Shown: positions 36,614-47,029 of the stretch, piece by piece
Position numbering within the stretch: position 1 is the stretch's first letter
Layout of the letters: each line of letters opens with the position of its first letter
NCBI GenBank assembly: GCA_020722505.1
Contig: DYKR01000002.1
Coordinates: 1-64,000, forward strand
Source: Caldisericum exile
GTDB lineage: Bacteria; Caldisericota; Caldisericia; Caldisericales; Caldisericaceae
Length of the DNA: 64,000 nt
Direction: 5' to 3'
Made by a program: the position numbers and the translations under genes
The notes under the pieces: generated by a model
Seen by the model: the letters and a program-made list of their open reading frames with translations, nothing else
What the model was told of the DNA's origin: nothing
Databases searched by the model: none

Positions 36614-37471
36614 CTAAAAATTACCCACAACCTCACCAACTTTAAACAAATATGGAGTTCTAACTACAATAAATGAATTAAAACCCAAAAGGTTTTTGTC
36701 AAGAAAACTCGCAACCACATAATCGTTTTCCACACCTTCAAACTTTATTTCCGCTTTTTGGATTATATTACCATTTACTATATACACATATTTTTTACCG
36801 GCATCAGCTATTACACTACTTCTTGGAACCTTTATACCATAAACAACATCTACAAGAATTGTAACAGAAGTTTTTTCCTTTAGAAATTCATAGAGATAAC
36901 AAGAAAATTCATAAAAACAATACTCATTGTTTTCGTAAATCTTCTTTCCAGAAGTAACTAAAAACTCGTCAAGTAAAACTTTTAAAGAATTATAAGAATA
37001 GATATCTTTTTTGATACCTACAAAGAAATTGTTATTACTCACTATACAACCAATGGGTTCACCAACGGAAAAATTTTTTTTATTCAGGTGAACAAAACTA
37101 AAATTTTGGGTATCGTTAAAAAAGTAAGATTTGTTATTATTCCCAAAACCAAATAAAAAAATCCCTTCTTCAGTTGCATAAATGCCTTGGACACTTTCTT
37201 TTGAGTAAAGTTTTGCAATAAGTTCATCTTTTTTCACATAGTCAAAATTTGACTTTAAATATTCTATGCTTCCATTACCAGGGGTAATTACATTAATACA
37301 AGGAAGAAATAAAACAAACGGGACTTCTTTAGTTATCTTGTAGTAAGATACATTCACAACTTCAAATTTGGACAAATTTTTCTTTAAGAAGCCCCTTATA
37401 TCTTTAATAGAATTTAAAACCAATACCAAAAACAAAACGAAAATAAGGATATAAACAAGTTTTTTTTGCAT
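36614..37471 (-). CDS. HlyD/membrane-fusion-like protein at the end of the dcw cluster
   Basis: 285 residues. A single N-terminal membrane anchor (LVYILIFVLFLVLVLNSI) is followed by an extracytoplasmic beta-rich part. The C-terminal VPRSSVIADAGKKYVYIVNG looks like the barrel and membrane-proximal domains of HlyD-type adaptors. Similar proteins occur next to division genes in Firmicutes. It lacks the long helical hairpin of export adaptors, so it is not an obvious efflux component. It follows ftsZ by 10 nt with no clear ribosome binding site. The function is unknown; a role in division is inferred from location. Confidence 0.6.
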   Translation of the reverse strand: MQKKLVYILIFVLFLVLVLNSIKDIRGFLKKNLSKFEVVNVSYYKITKEVPFVLFLPCINVITPGNGSIEYLKSNFDYVKKDELIAKLYSKESVQGIYATEEGIFLFGFGNNNKSYFFNDTQNFSFVHLNKKNFSVGEPIGCIVSNNNFFVGIKKDIYSYNSLKVLLDEFLVTSGKKIYENNEYCFYEFSCYLYEFLKEKTSVTILVDVVYGIKVPRSSVIADAGKKYVYIVNGNIIQKAEIKFEGVENDYVVASFLDKNLLGFNSFIVVRTPYLFKVGEVVGNF

Positions 37472-37481
37472 TTAGTGAACA

Positions 37482-38534
37482 CTATTTTTTCTTACGCAAG
37501 AATGCTGGAATTTCAAAATCTCCCTGGTCAATTGATTCTTCAATTTTTATCAGTTTCTCTTTTGGTCTTGCCTCTTTAGACTTATCAAATCCTGCTGCAA
37601 TAAGCGAGATTCTTACTTCATCTTCAAGATCCTCTTGAAAGACGGTTCCGAAAATTAAATTCGAATCATTTACCACCGTTTCCTTTACAAAAGTAGCAGC
37701 CTCGTTCACCTCAAAGAGGGTAAGATTCTTAGGGCTTCCTGTGATATTCAAAAGGACCCTTGTTGCGCCTTCTATAGAATACTCAAGTAATGGACTTGAA
37801 ATAGCCTGTTTTGCTGCATCAACTGCTCTATTTTCGCCCCTTCCAACTCCTATACCAAACCAAGCGTTTCCAGCTCCTGCTAAGGTTGTTCTTACATCTG
37901 CAAAATCAACATTAACAAGACCTGGTTTAGTAATAATTTCTGAAATTCCTTTAACAGCGTAGAAAAGCACGTTGTCAGCAACTCTAAAAGCTTCATTAAT
38001 AGGAGTTTTTTTATCTATTATTTTAAGTAATTTGTCATTTGAAATAAGAATAAGTGTATCAACGAACTCATTTAGTTGCCTTATACCTTCTTCTGCTTGC
38101 TCAATTCTCTTTTTACCTTCAAAAGTAAAAGGCTTTGTAACAACTCCAACAGTTAGAATACCGAGTTCCTTAGTGATAGAAGCAATAACTGGAGATGCAC
38201 CAGTGCCAGTGCCACCACCCATGCCTGCCGTTATAAACACAAGGTCTGCACCTTCTATGATCTTCCTAAGTTCATCTTTACTTTCTTCAGCAGACTTTCT
38301 TCCAATTTCTGGGAAACTCCCAGCACCAAGGCCTCCTGTTGTCCTTGGACCAATCTGGACTTTCTTTTCTGCTTTGTTAAGTGATAGGACTTGAACATCA
38401 GTATTTATTGCAATAAACTCAACTCCGTTAATTCCCTCATCTATCATCCTGTTTATTGCATTTCCTCCCCCGCCGCCAACTCCTAAAACCTTTATTCTTG
38501 CTGCACTTATCTTCCAAGGATCCATATCAAACAT
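37482..38534 (-). CDS. ftsZ: Cell division protein FtsZ
   Basis: A 350-residue tubulin-like GTPase that forms the division ring. The tubulin signature GGGTGTG is at residues 106-112, preceded by the [13 protein letters not shown] nucleotide loop, and the T7 loop ([11 protein letters not shown]) is present. The C-terminal interaction peptide reads [12 protein letters not shown], as needed for FtsA binding. It follows ftsA by 11 nt. Confidence 0.98.
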   Translation of the reverse strand: MFDMDPWKISAARIKVLGVGGGGGNAINRMIDEGINGVEFIAINTDVQVLSLNKAEKKVQIGPRTTGGLGAGSFPEIGRKSAEESKDELRKIIEGADLVFITAGMGGGTGTGASPVIASITKELGILTVGVVTKPFTFEGKKRIEQAEEGIRQLNEFVDTLILISNDKLLKIIDKKTPINEAFRVADNVLFYAVKGISEIITKPGLVNVDFADVRTTLAGAGNAWFGIGVGRGENRAVDAAKQAISSPLLEYSIEGATRVLLNITGSPKNLTLFEVNEAATFVKETVVNDSNLIFGTVFQEDLEDEVRISLIAAGFDKSKEARPKEKLIKIEESIDQGDFEIPAFLRKKK

Positions 38535-38545
38535 AAAAGCACCTC

Positions 38546-39751
38546 CTATTCAAAAATATCCTTAAGCCAGGAAAAAGAAGAAAAGATTGATTTCTTCTTT
38601 GAATGGGTTGTGTCTTCATTCAGGGCATAAAGGATTAGTCCGATAGAAGTAGAATATTCTGGTGCATTCAAAATATCAGAAAAAGAAAATTCGCCCTTCG
38701 GAAAACCAACTCTTACTGGCAATTCTAAAATCTCATTTGCTCTTTTCGCAATGTTTTTAAGTTTAGCAGTGCCACCAGTTATAACAACCCCAGAATGAAG
38801 AGATCCCCAATACCCTGACTTAATTAACTCGAGTTTAATAGTTTGTAATATCTCATCAACCCTTGCTGTAATCACTTCAGATAAATAATCCAAGTTAACC
38901 TTTAATTTCTCATCTGTGCCAATCTGAGTTGCTTCAATTTCAACACCTTCAGTAGTGCTATCATCACACTTTGCAAATCCGTATTCTTTTTTTATACGCT
39001 CTGCCTCTTCAAGAGAAATCCTCAAAGCATAGGCAATATCTTTTGTTATGTATTCACCACCAATAGGAAGAACAGAGGTATGTGCAATACTTCCATTTGT
39101 GTAAACTGCAAGATCTCCAGTGCCTGCCCCAATATCAACAAGTGCAACGCCTAATTCCTTTTCCTGATCCCTAAGAACGGAAATAGAAGAAGCAAGTGCT
39201 TGTAAAACAAACGCTTCTTTTTGAAGGCCAACCATTGAAATTACTTTTTCAATATTGTAAAGAACTGTGGAAGAACCAGTTATTATATGAACTTCTTCTT
39301 CAAGTTTAATCCCGGACATACCAATAGGGTTTCTTATTCCACCTTGACCATCAATTATAAACTGCCTTGGTATGGAGTGAATGACCTTTTGATTTGCTTG
39401 AAGTAAAAGAACTCTTGAGGCTTCTTCAACTCTTCTAATATCGTCTTTTGAAATCTCTCTTCCCTCTCTTGAGACGACTACACTTCCTTTGTTATTTAAA
39501 GAAAACACGTGTGTGCCAGAAACGGAAACATAAACACTGTTTGTCTTTTTATAAGCCATGGTTTCTGCAATTTTTTTTGCTTCGGATACTGCTTCAGAAG
39601 CCTTATTCAAATCAATTACAACACCCTTATTAATACTTTTGGAAGGAACGGAGCCTACCCCAATTATTGAAGCATTACCATCCTCAATTTCTGCAATCAA
39701 ATATTTAATTGTTTGGCTCCCTAAATCGAGTGCTGCAACTACCCTATCCAT
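38546..39751 (-). CDS. ftsA: Cell division protein FtsA
   Basis: A 401-residue actin-fold ATPase that anchors FtsZ filaments to the membrane. It has the phosphate-1 loop [15 protein letters not shown], phosphate-2 [15 protein letters not shown] and the adenosine motif [15 protein letters not shown] short amphipathic C-terminal tail ([15 protein letters not shown]) serves as the membrane-targeting helix. Its start overlaps the end of ftsQ. Confidence 0.97.
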   Translation of the reverse strand: MDRVVAALDLGSQTIKYLIAEIEDGNASIIGVGSVPSKSINKGVVIDLNKASEAVSEAKKIAETMAYKKTNSVYVSVSGTHVFSLNNKGSVVVSREGREISKDDIRRVEEASRVLLLQANQKVIHSIPRQFIIDGQGGIRNPIGMSGIKLEEEVHIITGSSTVLYNIEKVISMVGLQKEAFVLQALASSISVLRDQEKELGVALVDIGAGTGDLAVYTNGSIAHTSVLPIGGEYITKDIAYALRISLEEAERIKKEYGFAKCDDSTTEGVEIEATQIGTDEKLKVNLDYLSEVITARVDEILQTIKLELIKSGYWGSLHSGVVITGGTAKLKNIAKRANEILELPVRVGFPKGEFSFSDILNAPEYSTSIGLILYALNEDTTHSKKKSIFSSFSWLKDIFE

Positions 39752-40349
39752 TCTCCCTCCATTCGATAATTGCTTGCATATTAAATCTTAAATCTATTGA
39801 TTCGACCTGTTTTAAGTTATTTTTTAAAAATTCAACTGTTTTACTGTATTCTTCAATTTTTTTCACATAATCCCCCAGTCCTACTAATACAATGATATTA
39901 TTTTTGTCAATAAATACAATACCCCTATTTTGAAAATCAACATATTTGACCAAATTTAAAAAGCCCATTTTTTTCAAACTAAAAAGAAAATTTTTTATTT
40001 CTAAATTATATAAATTAGAATTAAAATTACAAATTACATCAAAGACTCCATTATCACTTTTTGCTAAGTATCCCCTTTCGGTAATATCAAAAACACCGTC
40101 TTTAAATTTCACTTTCAAAATAGTTTTCTCCACATAAAAGACTTCAATAGAAAAGTGGTTTCTTTCAATTTTTACATCTTTTTTAGGTAAGAGCGTTAAG
40201 TAAACAGGACCTAAATGATTTAAAAGAAAGGAGGGTTCAATTGGAACATTAGAATTTATTTTAATTTTACTTTCTAAAACAAAAATGGAATAGTAAAAGG
40301 GAATGAATACTAACAAAATAACTATAAAAATTGTTAAGAGTTTTTTCAC
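39744..40349 (-). CDS. ftsQ: FtsQ/DivIB-like division protein (divergent)
   Basis: 201 residues: an N-terminal membrane anchor (LLTIFIVILLVFIPFYYSIF), a poorly conserved POTRA-like middle, and a C-terminal LKNNLKQVESIDLRFNMQAII that matches the end of FtsQ. It is shorter than proteobacterial FtsQ. Its place between ddl and ftsA is the standard one and supports the call. FtsQ links the early divisome to FtsL, FtsB and the septal synthase. Confidence 0.8.
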   Translation of the reverse strand: MKKLLTIFIVILLVFIPFYYSIFVLESKIKINSNVPIEPSFLLNHLGPVYLTLLPKKDVKIERNHFSIEVFYVEKTILKVKFKDGVFDITERGYLAKSDNGVFDVICNFNSNLYNLEIKNFLFSLKKMGFLNLVKYVDFQNRGIVFIDKNNIIVLVGLGDYVKKIEEYSKTVEFLKNNLKQVESIDLRFNMQAIIEWRENG

Positions 40350-41275
40350 CTTTTTCTTTGAAGTGCTTCTTGTAAGATAAAGTCAACAAGGTCCTCGAAA
40401 CTTATATTTTCTGCTTTTGCCGCATCTGGCACGAGACTTGTCTCAGTAAAACCAGGAATCGTATTTACCTCAAGCACATAGACATCATCTTTATTTGCTA
40501 TCATATCGATTCTTGCAAAATCTCTTAGTCCAAACTCTTTATAGATACGCCTTCCGTATTCTTCGGCGAGATTCTTCTGATAAGAGTTAATCCTTGCAGG
40601 TATTATATGCTTTGACATCAAAGGTGTATATTTAGATTCGTAATCATAAAATTCATGGGCAGGAACAATCTCAATAATTGGAAGGACATGGATATCAGGA
40701 TAGTTGCCAATAATTGCAACTGTAATTTCTGTCCCCTTTATGTAGTCCTCGACTAAAACCATTTCACTTAATTCAAATGCCTTAGCCAAGCCCAAATTGT
40801 ATGAGTTCTCATCTTCTACTATTGTAACGCCAATCGTAGAGCCTTGATCATTTGGTTTAACTACAAGTGTTTTATTTCCCAAAAGTTCTGAAGCATAGGA
40901 ATAAGAAAGGGCATTGTCCTTCTTAAAATAAGTAAATGATGGTGTTTTAACGTCAATTTCTCTAAACATAAATTTGGTAAAGAGTTTATTCATACAGAGT
41001 GCACTTGCAAAAAATGAAGAACCTGTATAGGGAATTCCGTAGAGTTCAAGAACAGCCTGCACTGTCCCATCTTCACCAAATTTCCCGTGAAGAGCAATAA
41101 ACACAACGTCAGGTAAAGTTTTTTTAATAATACTTTCGAGTTCATTCTGAAAATCGTGTTCAACTACATCATATCCCTTACTTCTTAACGCTGAAGCAAT
41201 TGCTTTTCCACTTCTTATCGAGACTTCTCTTTCGGTGGATTTTCCACCATACAATACCAAAACTCTTATACTCAT
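40346..41275 (-). CDS. ddl: D-alanine--D-alanine ligase
   Basis: A 309-residue ATP-grasp ligase. The N-terminal VLYGGKSTEREVSIRSG, the ATP-binding VVKPNDQGSTIGVTIV and the C-terminal EVNTIPGFTETSLVPDAA are all conserved. It makes the D-Ala-D-Ala dipeptide used by MurF. It overlaps murB by 4 nt and ftsQ by 4 nt in the dcw cluster. Confidence 0.97.
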   Translation of the reverse strand: MSIRVLVLYGGKSTEREVSIRSGKAIASALRSKGYDVVEHDFQNELESIIKKTLPDVVFIALHGKFGEDGTVQAVLELYGIPYTGSSFFASALCMNKLFTKFMFREIDVKTPSFTYFKKDNALSYSYASELLGNKTLVVKPNDQGSTIGVTIVEDENSYNLGLAKAFELSEMVLVEDYIKGTEITVAIIGNYPDIHVLPIIEIVPAHEFYDYESKYTPLMSKHIIPARINSYQKNLAEEYGRRIYKEFGLRDFARIDMIANKDDVYVLEVNTIPGFTETSLVPDAAKAENISFEDLVDFILQEALQRKR

Positions 41276-42204
41276 TTCTTCCTTTCAATAAGCCCAAGAT
41301 TTTTAAAATCACCTAAAAGTTTAATCTCGAGTTCCAACACAAGGTCTTTATTCTTATAAACTCTCGATTGAGCTTCCCTAATTAAGTTTACCACATCATC
41401 TGCTGTTGCGTTGCCGAGATTTACAATAAAATTTGCATGCTTATCAGAAATAATTGCATCTCCAAAATGCAAACCCTTACACCCTGACTCTTCCAAAACC
41501 TTACCGGCATAGGTAGTGGGAGGATTTTTAAAAACACTGCCCGCACATGGAAAATCAAGTGGCTGCTTATCATAACGTACTCTCAGATTCATCTCTTTTG
41601 CTTTAACAATTTCCTTTTCATCTTTTTCTTCCATGGCGATTACAGCATTTAACAAAATTAGTCTTTCGTCTTGCAAAATCGAATACCTATAATCAAAGTG
41701 AAAATCATCGTGTTTGAATCGATAAATTTTACCATTTAAATCCATTACATCCCCATATAAAACTTTAGTGCTTATGTAGTGGGAATTAGTTCCTGCATTC
41801 ATCGCAATTGCACCACCAATTGCACCAGGAATACCAAAAGCAAACTCTAAGCCACCAAGATTGTGCCTCATAGATTGTTCAATAAAAAATTGTAAAGAGG
41901 CACCAGCCTCAATAAAGGCAATATTTTGAGAAAACGTAAATTTACCAAACTTATTTCCAAGTTTAATTACAATGCCTCTAATGCCTTCATCTGCAACAAG
42001 GATGTTTGTTCCATTTCCTATAACTGTAACTTCGAGATTGTTTTGTTTTGCAAATTTAATGACTTTCTCAAGATCATCTACACAAGAAGGTTCCACGAAA
42101 ATTTCAGCAGGACCTCCAATCTTAAAAGAAGTGTGTTTAGAAAGAGGCTCTTCAAAAAGCACAGTCCCTTTAGTCAAATTTCTTATTTTCTCTATAGTTT
42201 TCAT
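41272..42204 (-). CDS. murB: UDP-N-acetylenolpyruvoylglucosamine reductase MurB
   Basis: A 310-residue FAD enzyme that reduces UDP-GlcNAc-enolpyruvate to UDP-MurNAc. FAD-binding segments are SKHTSFKIGGPAEIF, GNGTNILV and GGLEFAFGIPGAIGGAIAMNAG; the catalytic C-terminal segment CAGSVFKNPP contains the Ser proton donor. The length and insert pattern fit the shorter type II MurB. It overlaps murC by 4 nt. Confidence 0.97.
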   Translation of the reverse strand: MKTIEKIRNLTKGTVLFEEPLSKHTSFKIGGPAEIFVEPSCVDDLEKVIKFAKQNNLEVTVIGNGTNILVADEGIRGIVIKLGNKFGKFTFSQNIAFIEAGASLQFFIEQSMRHNLGGLEFAFGIPGAIGGAIAMNAGTNSHYISTKVLYGDVMDLNGKIYRFKHDDFHFDYRYSILQDERLILLNAVIAMEEKDEKEIVKAKEMNLRVRYDKQPLDFPCAGSVFKNPPTTYAGKVLEESGCKGLHFGDAIISDKHANFIVNLGNATADDVVNLIREAQSRVYKNKDLVLELEIKLLGDFKNLGLIERKK

Positions 42205-43553
42205 ATCCCACCTGATTTTAGCAAAATTTTTTCTAAAACAAAATTTACTTTGGATGGTCCAAGGGTTATAACTAAATCATCTTTTTTCAACAATTTTAAA
42301 ACAATGTCTGCTGCTTCATCGTAGTTAGATGCTTTAATTACGATTTTTTGAGGGTTTGTTTCTTTTATCCAATTAAATACTTGTTCATCGTTAATCCCAT
42401 CAATTGGAGCTTCAAAAGCAGAAGCAATCGGTAAAACAACCACTACGTTAGATAGATAAAACGGCCGTCCAATCTCACTACCGAGGGTGTAAACTCTTGT
42501 GTATCTATGTGGTTCAAAAATTGCTATGATTCTATTGTTTTGAAAATGTTTTTTTAAAGCAGAAAGAGAGGCTTCAACTTCTGTCGGATGATCCGCATGG
42601 TCATCAAAAAAATACGCATCGTAATATTTACCAATAAATTCTAACCTTCTTTTAGGCAAACTAAAACTACCCAACACTTCAGAAAATCTACTAAAATCAG
42701 CACCAAGAAGTTTTGCAACCAGCAATGAACCAATGGTGTTTAATAAGTATTTCTCACCGAACATATTAACAAAAATTTCAGACAAAGTTTCCCCTAAAAT
42801 GTTTGCTTGAAACAATATACCGTTTTTGAGAAATTTAACACTATCCACATAGGCATCAAGTTCTCTATTCCAAAGACCATAAAAAAATTTATTTTTAGGT
42901 ATATGTTTGGAAACTTCAACAACATTTTTATCTTCACCATTCAAAACCAAAGTCTCACTATTAAGCATGAATCCTCTAAAGGCATTTTTAAGATTCTCAA
43001 AACTAAAATTGTAGGCGTTAAGATGGTCTTTATCGATACTTGTAACAACTCCAATATAAGGTTTAAATAAAAGGAAGGTGCGATCACTTTCATCTGATTC
43101 AATAACGAAGTATTCGGCATCTTTTAAGAAAGTGCTATTCTCAGGATGTTTACCACCAATGTATGCATTTACCGACAAGTTAGAAGATAGTAAGGTAGAA
43201 ATTATTGAAGTTGTAGACGTTTTACCATGAGTCCCTGCAACAACTATACTTTTGTAGTTTTTTGCAATTTCTGATAGAGCCTCTCCTCTTTTTACTATTG
43301 GTATATCTAAAGATTTAGCTTTTTTAAGTAATTCATTATTTTCTGGAATAGCTGAAGAGATAATAACTTTTTTAAAAGACTTATCAACCACAAAGTCCTT
43401 ATCAATGAACTTAATTCCTAAATTTTCTAAATGTTGTTTTGCACTGCCTGAATTAACATCAAAACCGTATATGTCGTAGCCAAGGCTATTGTAAATCTCG
43501 GCAAGCCTCCTCATGCCAACGCCTAAAATACCAAGCATTAATATTTTATCCAT
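42201..43553 (-). CDS. murC: UDP-N-acetylmuramate--L-alanine ligase MurC
   Basis: A 450-residue Mur ligase that adds L-Ala to UDP-MurNAc. The N-terminal Rossmann motif is LGILGVGMRRLAEIY, the ATP loop VAGTHGKTSTT, and the third-domain segment DDHADHPTEVEAS replaces the more common DDYGHHPTE; the second His of the pair is retained but the first is Asp. Overlaps with murG and murB show tight coupling. Confidence 0.95.
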   Translation of the reverse strand: MDKILMLGILGVGMRRLAEIYNSLGYDIYGFDVNSGSAKQHLENLGIKFIDKDFVVDKSFKKVIISSAIPENNELLKKAKSLDIPIVKRGEALSEIAKNYKSIVVAGTHGKTSTTSIISTLLSSNLSVNAYIGGKHPENSTFLKDAEYFVIESDESDRTFLLFKPYIGVVTSIDKDHLNAYNFSFENLKNAFRGFMLNSETLVLNGEDKNVVEVSKHIPKNKFFYGLWNRELDAYVDSVKFLKNGILFQANILGETLSEIFVNMFGEKYLLNTIGSLLVAKLLGADFSRFSEVLGSFSLPKRRLEFIGKYYDAYFFDDHADHPTEVEASLSALKKHFQNNRIIAIFEPHRYTRVYTLGSEIGRPFYLSNVVVVLPIASAFEAPIDGINDEQVFNWIKETNPQKIVIKASNYDEAADIVLKLLKKDDLVITLGPSKVNFVLEKILLKSGGI

Positions 43554-44610
43554 GTTTATTTATAATTTCCTCAATTGTATCAACAATCTTTACCTCGCTA
43601 TCTTTTGGGTATAAACTACTACAACCCATTTTTATTATACGTAATTTTCCCTTTAATTCTAAAATCCTATTTAAAAGCAATTTTTCATTTAGGGCATTTT
43701 CTTCAATTACTTCAACACAGCCTAAAGATTCAAAGTACTTTGCGTTAAAATATTGGTGGTTATCTCTTGCATAAGGAAAAGGGATAACCATTGAATAAAC
43801 CCCATTTAATACAAGTTCAGAAAGAGTCATTGCTCCACCTCTTGTAATGGCAAGGTGAGAAACTGCATAAGCATAACCCATATGGTCAAGATAAGGAAAC
43901 ATTCTCAAATTCTTATGAACAATTTTGTCTTTAAAGTCTTTATAAAACTTCTTCCCAGTTATAAAAATGATCTGCATGTCAAATTTAAGAAGCTCCTCAA
44001 TGATAGAGAAAACAGTTTTATTAAGTTTATACGCACCACCAGAGCCTCCAAATACAAGAAGGGTAAATTTATCCTCAAAATTAAAAAAATCCAAACCAAC
44101 TCTCTTTTCAACTCCAATAACTTCTTTTCTTACTGGATTGCCAACAAACATACCTTTTTCTTTAAAAATATTGTTTACATCAGGAAATCCAAGAAAAATT
44201 TTTAAAGCAAACCTTTTAAATAGCAAATTTGTCCTTCCAGGGATGATGTTTTGTTCGTAGATAAAGATTGGGACCTTCGTTAAAACAGAAGCAATAAGAA
44301 CAGGAAGCGAAACATAACCACCACCACCCAATACAGCATCAGGCTTATGTTTTTTGATAATTCTAAAAGATTCAGTGACACCCTTAAAAAAGTTAAAGAT
44401 AAATAAAAAGATTGTTTTAATATTGAAATCAAATTGAGATGCACTCACAAATTCCATATCAAAACCGTAGGAAGCAAAAATCCTATCTTCAATTCCCCCT
44501 TTTCTTCCTACAAATACCACATCAAAATTTCTTTTTTTAAGCTCTTTTCCTATGGGCACAAGAGGATAAACATGTCCTCCAGTTCCACCACCTGCTATAA
44601 TTACTTTCAT
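43546..44610 (-). CDS. murG: MurG lipid II glycosyltransferase
   Basis: A 354-residue GT-B transferase that adds GlcNAc to lipid I. The N-terminal GGGTGGHVYPLVPIG is diagnostic, with VLGGGGYVSLPVLIAS, IYEQNIIPGRTN and the C-terminal sugar-nucleotide site ITRGGAMTLSEL. ATG 44610 overlaps the ftsW end. It works with MraY (47022-47990) at the membrane. Confidence 0.97.
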   Translation of the reverse strand: MKVIIAGGGTGGHVYPLVPIGKELKKRNFDVVFVGRKGGIEDRIFASYGFDMEFVSASQFDFNIKTIFLFIFNFFKGVTESFRIIKKHKPDAVLGGGGYVSLPVLIASVLTKVPIFIYEQNIIPGRTNLLFKRFALKIFLGFPDVNNIFKEKGMFVGNPVRKEVIGVEKRVGLDFFNFEDKFTLLVFGGSGGAYKLNKTVFSIIEELLKFDMQIIFITGKKFYKDFKDKIVHKNLRMFPYLDHMGYAYAVSHLAITRGGAMTLSELVLNGVYSMVIPFPYARDNHQYFNAKYFESLGCVEVIEENALNEKLLLNRILELKGKLRIIKMGCSSLYPKDSEVKIVDTIEEIINKHG

Positions 44611-45668
44611 TCGGCAACCTCTTTTCTTGAAATATTGATAAGTATACCTACAGATATAAAATTAGCAACCATATTGTTAAACCCCATACTTATAAACGGC
44701 AAAGGCACCCCTGTTACTGGCATTAAACCCAAATTCACTGCAAAATTAATTGTTGCAAACATACAAATCCCCAAAGTAAGACCAATCGCAAGAATCCTAG
44801 AAAAAAGAGATTGTGCTGCACTTGCAATCTTAAAGCCCGTATACAAAAGCCCCAAGTAGGAAGCTGCAATTATAATGATAACAACCCCTCCTAATTCTTC
44901 TCCAATGACTGGTAAAATGAAGTCTGAAACTGATACAGGTAAAACTTGAGGATACTTAAAAATACCCTTTAGAAAACCGACACCGTTAATACCACCTCTT
45001 GCAAATGCTTTAAGAGATTGTAGCGTTTGAAGCGCATCTGAAGTTGCATATGCTTCTGGGTTCAAAAAGGCTTCTATTCTTCTTCTCCATTCCTCACTAA
45101 AGCCAAGTAGAAGTAAAAACGAAACTATACTGAAAGTAGAAAACGCAAAAATATGGATAAGAGGTATACCAATAATTACAAGGGTTAAAAAGCACGTCAA
45201 AAATAACTGTGCAGCTGAACCCATATCTGGTTCTAAAGTAATGAGCAAAGAAAAAACCCCAATCGCCGCAAGAGAAACAAGAAAAACCTTTGGAAGTTCA
45301 TCATCCTTTATCTTGTTAGAAAAAATTTTTGCAATAAGTAAAGATAAAACTATGTATGCAAACTGAGAAGGCTGAAAATTAAAGATCCCAAAGCTAATGA
45401 ATCTTGAAACACCCCCTTGAAAAAGAAGGTAGATGAGTAATAAAAACAATATGAAGGTGCTAATCTTAGCAAGTTTTCGTAAGATGTGGTGGTCAAAAAA
45501 TGCAAAAAAGATCATCAACAAATATCCTATAGCAACTGAAATTAATTGTCTTATATACGTATTTGGGTAAACTACACTAAGACTAACACTTGATATGATA
45601 CCAATAATGGATAATAAGGTTACAAAGAAAATAAGAGAAATGGAATACGGGTTTAAAATCTTTTTCAT
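44607..45668 (-). CDS. ftsW: SEDS glycosyltransferase FtsW
   Basis: A 353-residue polytopic membrane protein (about ten helices) of the SEDS family that polymerises glycan strands with its partner transpeptidase, here FtsI at 50767. Conserved segments are FNFQPSQFAYIVLSLLIA, LEPDMGSAAQLFLTC and VTGVPLPFISMGFNNMV. Location between murD and murG is the classical FtsW position, favouring FtsW over RodA. Confidence 0.95.
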   Translation of the reverse strand: MKKILNPYSISLIFFVTLLSIIGIISSVSLSVVYPNTYIRQLISVAIGYLLMIFFAFFDHHILRKLAKISTFILFLLLIYLLFQGGVSRFISFGIFNFQPSQFAYIVLSLLIAKIFSNKIKDDELPKVFLVSLAAIGVFSLLITLEPDMGSAAQLFLTCFLTLVIIGIPLIHIFAFSTFSIVSFLLLLGFSEEWRRRIEAFLNPEAYATSDALQTLQSLKAFARGGINGVGFLKGIFKYPQVLPVSVSDFILPVIGEELGGVVIIIIAASYLGLLYTGFKIASAAQSLFSRILAIGLTLGICMFATINFAVNLGLMPVTGVPLPFISMGFNNMVANFISVGILINISRKEVAE

Positions 45669-47029
45669 AACGAATTTACGATTTCCTTAAATCGATCGCC
45701 TCTATCTTCAAAATCCCTAAACATGTCAAAGCTTGCACAAGCAGGTGATAATAAAACTACATCAAAACGACCTGCTTTTGATTTTGCAAGAAGAATTGCA
45801 TCTTTTAAGCTTTCTACAACTGAAAAGTTATTAAAATTTGCTTTTATTGCGGCCTCCTTTACTTCATTTGCTGTTTGCCCTATAAGTATAAGGTATTTAA
45901 CTTTTCGTGGAAACATTTTACCCAAATTTGTAAAATCGTTATTCTTTGAGCTTCCTCCTGCAATAAGAATTACTTTCCTATCAAAAGATTCAAGTGCCTT
46001 AATTGTAGAATCAGGTGTTGTAGACTTTGAATCATTTATGAACGTTATGCCATCAACTTCCCTTACAAATTCAAGCCTATGGGGAAGACCTTTAAAAGTT
46101 TTAATTGATTTAGCAATCGTATCCACATCAACACCAATTAACATTGAGGCAGTAATCGAAGCAAGTGTATTTTCAACGTTGTGAAGTCCCAAAAGGGGGA
46201 TATCGCTTCTATTTATAATCTTTATGGGTTCAGAGGTTGTAGCAAACCTAAAATAAATTTCATCACCCAAAAGATAGGCACCTCTATCAACTTTACCCTT
46301 TAAAGAGAAAAAATAGACCGTGGGTCTTAATTCTTTTGCAAGTTCTCTTGAGGTGCTGTCGTCAAAATGCAAAACGGCAAAGTCAGATTCAGTCTGGTTT
46401 AAAAAAATCCTTCTCTTTGCGTTTAAATAATTTTCCATGGTGCCATACCTATCAAGGTGGTCTTCTGTAAAGTTTAAAAATACAGATACCTTTGGGTGGT
46501 ATTGTTCGATTGTCTCAAGTTGAAAACAACTCGTTTCAAGAATAGCAAACTGTGGATTTGGATTCTCTAAAAGAAGAAAAGAATAAGGAGTGCCTAAATT
46601 ACCACCAAAAACAGAGGAGGGATAAAAGTCTTTAATGATATGGTAAGTAAGGGCTGTTGTAGTGCTCTTACCATTGGTGCCTGTAATTGCAACAACTTTG
46701 GTATTTGAAGCAAACATATTTGCAAATTCCAATTCTCCTATAATTTTTTTACCGTGTTCTTCAAGATATCTTACAACTGGCGCATTCAAAGGTATGCCAG
46801 GAGACAAAACAACGAGGTCAAAATCTTTAAATTTATCAAAACTATGCTTACCTATCTCATAAGGGATGTTGTGTTCTTTAAGAAGTGGTTCAAACAAACG
46901 TGTTTCATGGTTATCGTTTAGTTCAGATACAAATACACTAAAGCCTTTACTTTTTGCAAGGATACTTGCATAAACACCGGATTTACGAGCTCCCAACACA
47001 AGAACTTTCACATTATACCTCCTAACCAA
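45665..47029 (-). CDS. murD: UDP-MurNAc-L-Ala--D-glutamate ligase MurD
   Basis: A 454-residue Mur ligase. The ATP loop AITGTNGKSTTT, the carbamylated-Lys segment NYLNAKRRIF, and the C-terminal LSPACASFDMFRDFEDRGDRF are the MurD signatures. The N-terminal LGARKSGVYASILAKSKG binds the UDP-sugar. It overlaps mraY by 8 nt and ftsW by 4 nt. Confidence 0.97.
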   Translation of the reverse strand: MVRRYNVKVLVLGARKSGVYASILAKSKGFSVFVSELNDNHETRLFEPLLKEHNIPYEIGKHSFDKFKDFDLVVLSPGIPLNAPVVRYLEEHGKKIIGELEFANMFASNTKVVAITGTNGKSTTTALTYHIIKDFYPSSVFGGNLGTPYSFLLLENPNPQFAILETSCFQLETIEQYHPKVSVFLNFTEDHLDRYGTMENYLNAKRRIFLNQTESDFAVLHFDDSTSRELAKELRPTVYFFSLKGKVDRGAYLLGDEIYFRFATTSEPIKIINRSDIPLLGLHNVENTLASITASMLIGVDVDTIAKSIKTFKGLPHRLEFVREVDGITFINDSKSTTPDSTIKALESFDRKVILIAGGSSKNNDFTNLGKMFPRKVKYLILIGQTANEVKEAAIKANFNNFSVVESLKDAILLAKSKAGRFDVVLLSPACASFDMFRDFEDRGDRFKEIVNSL

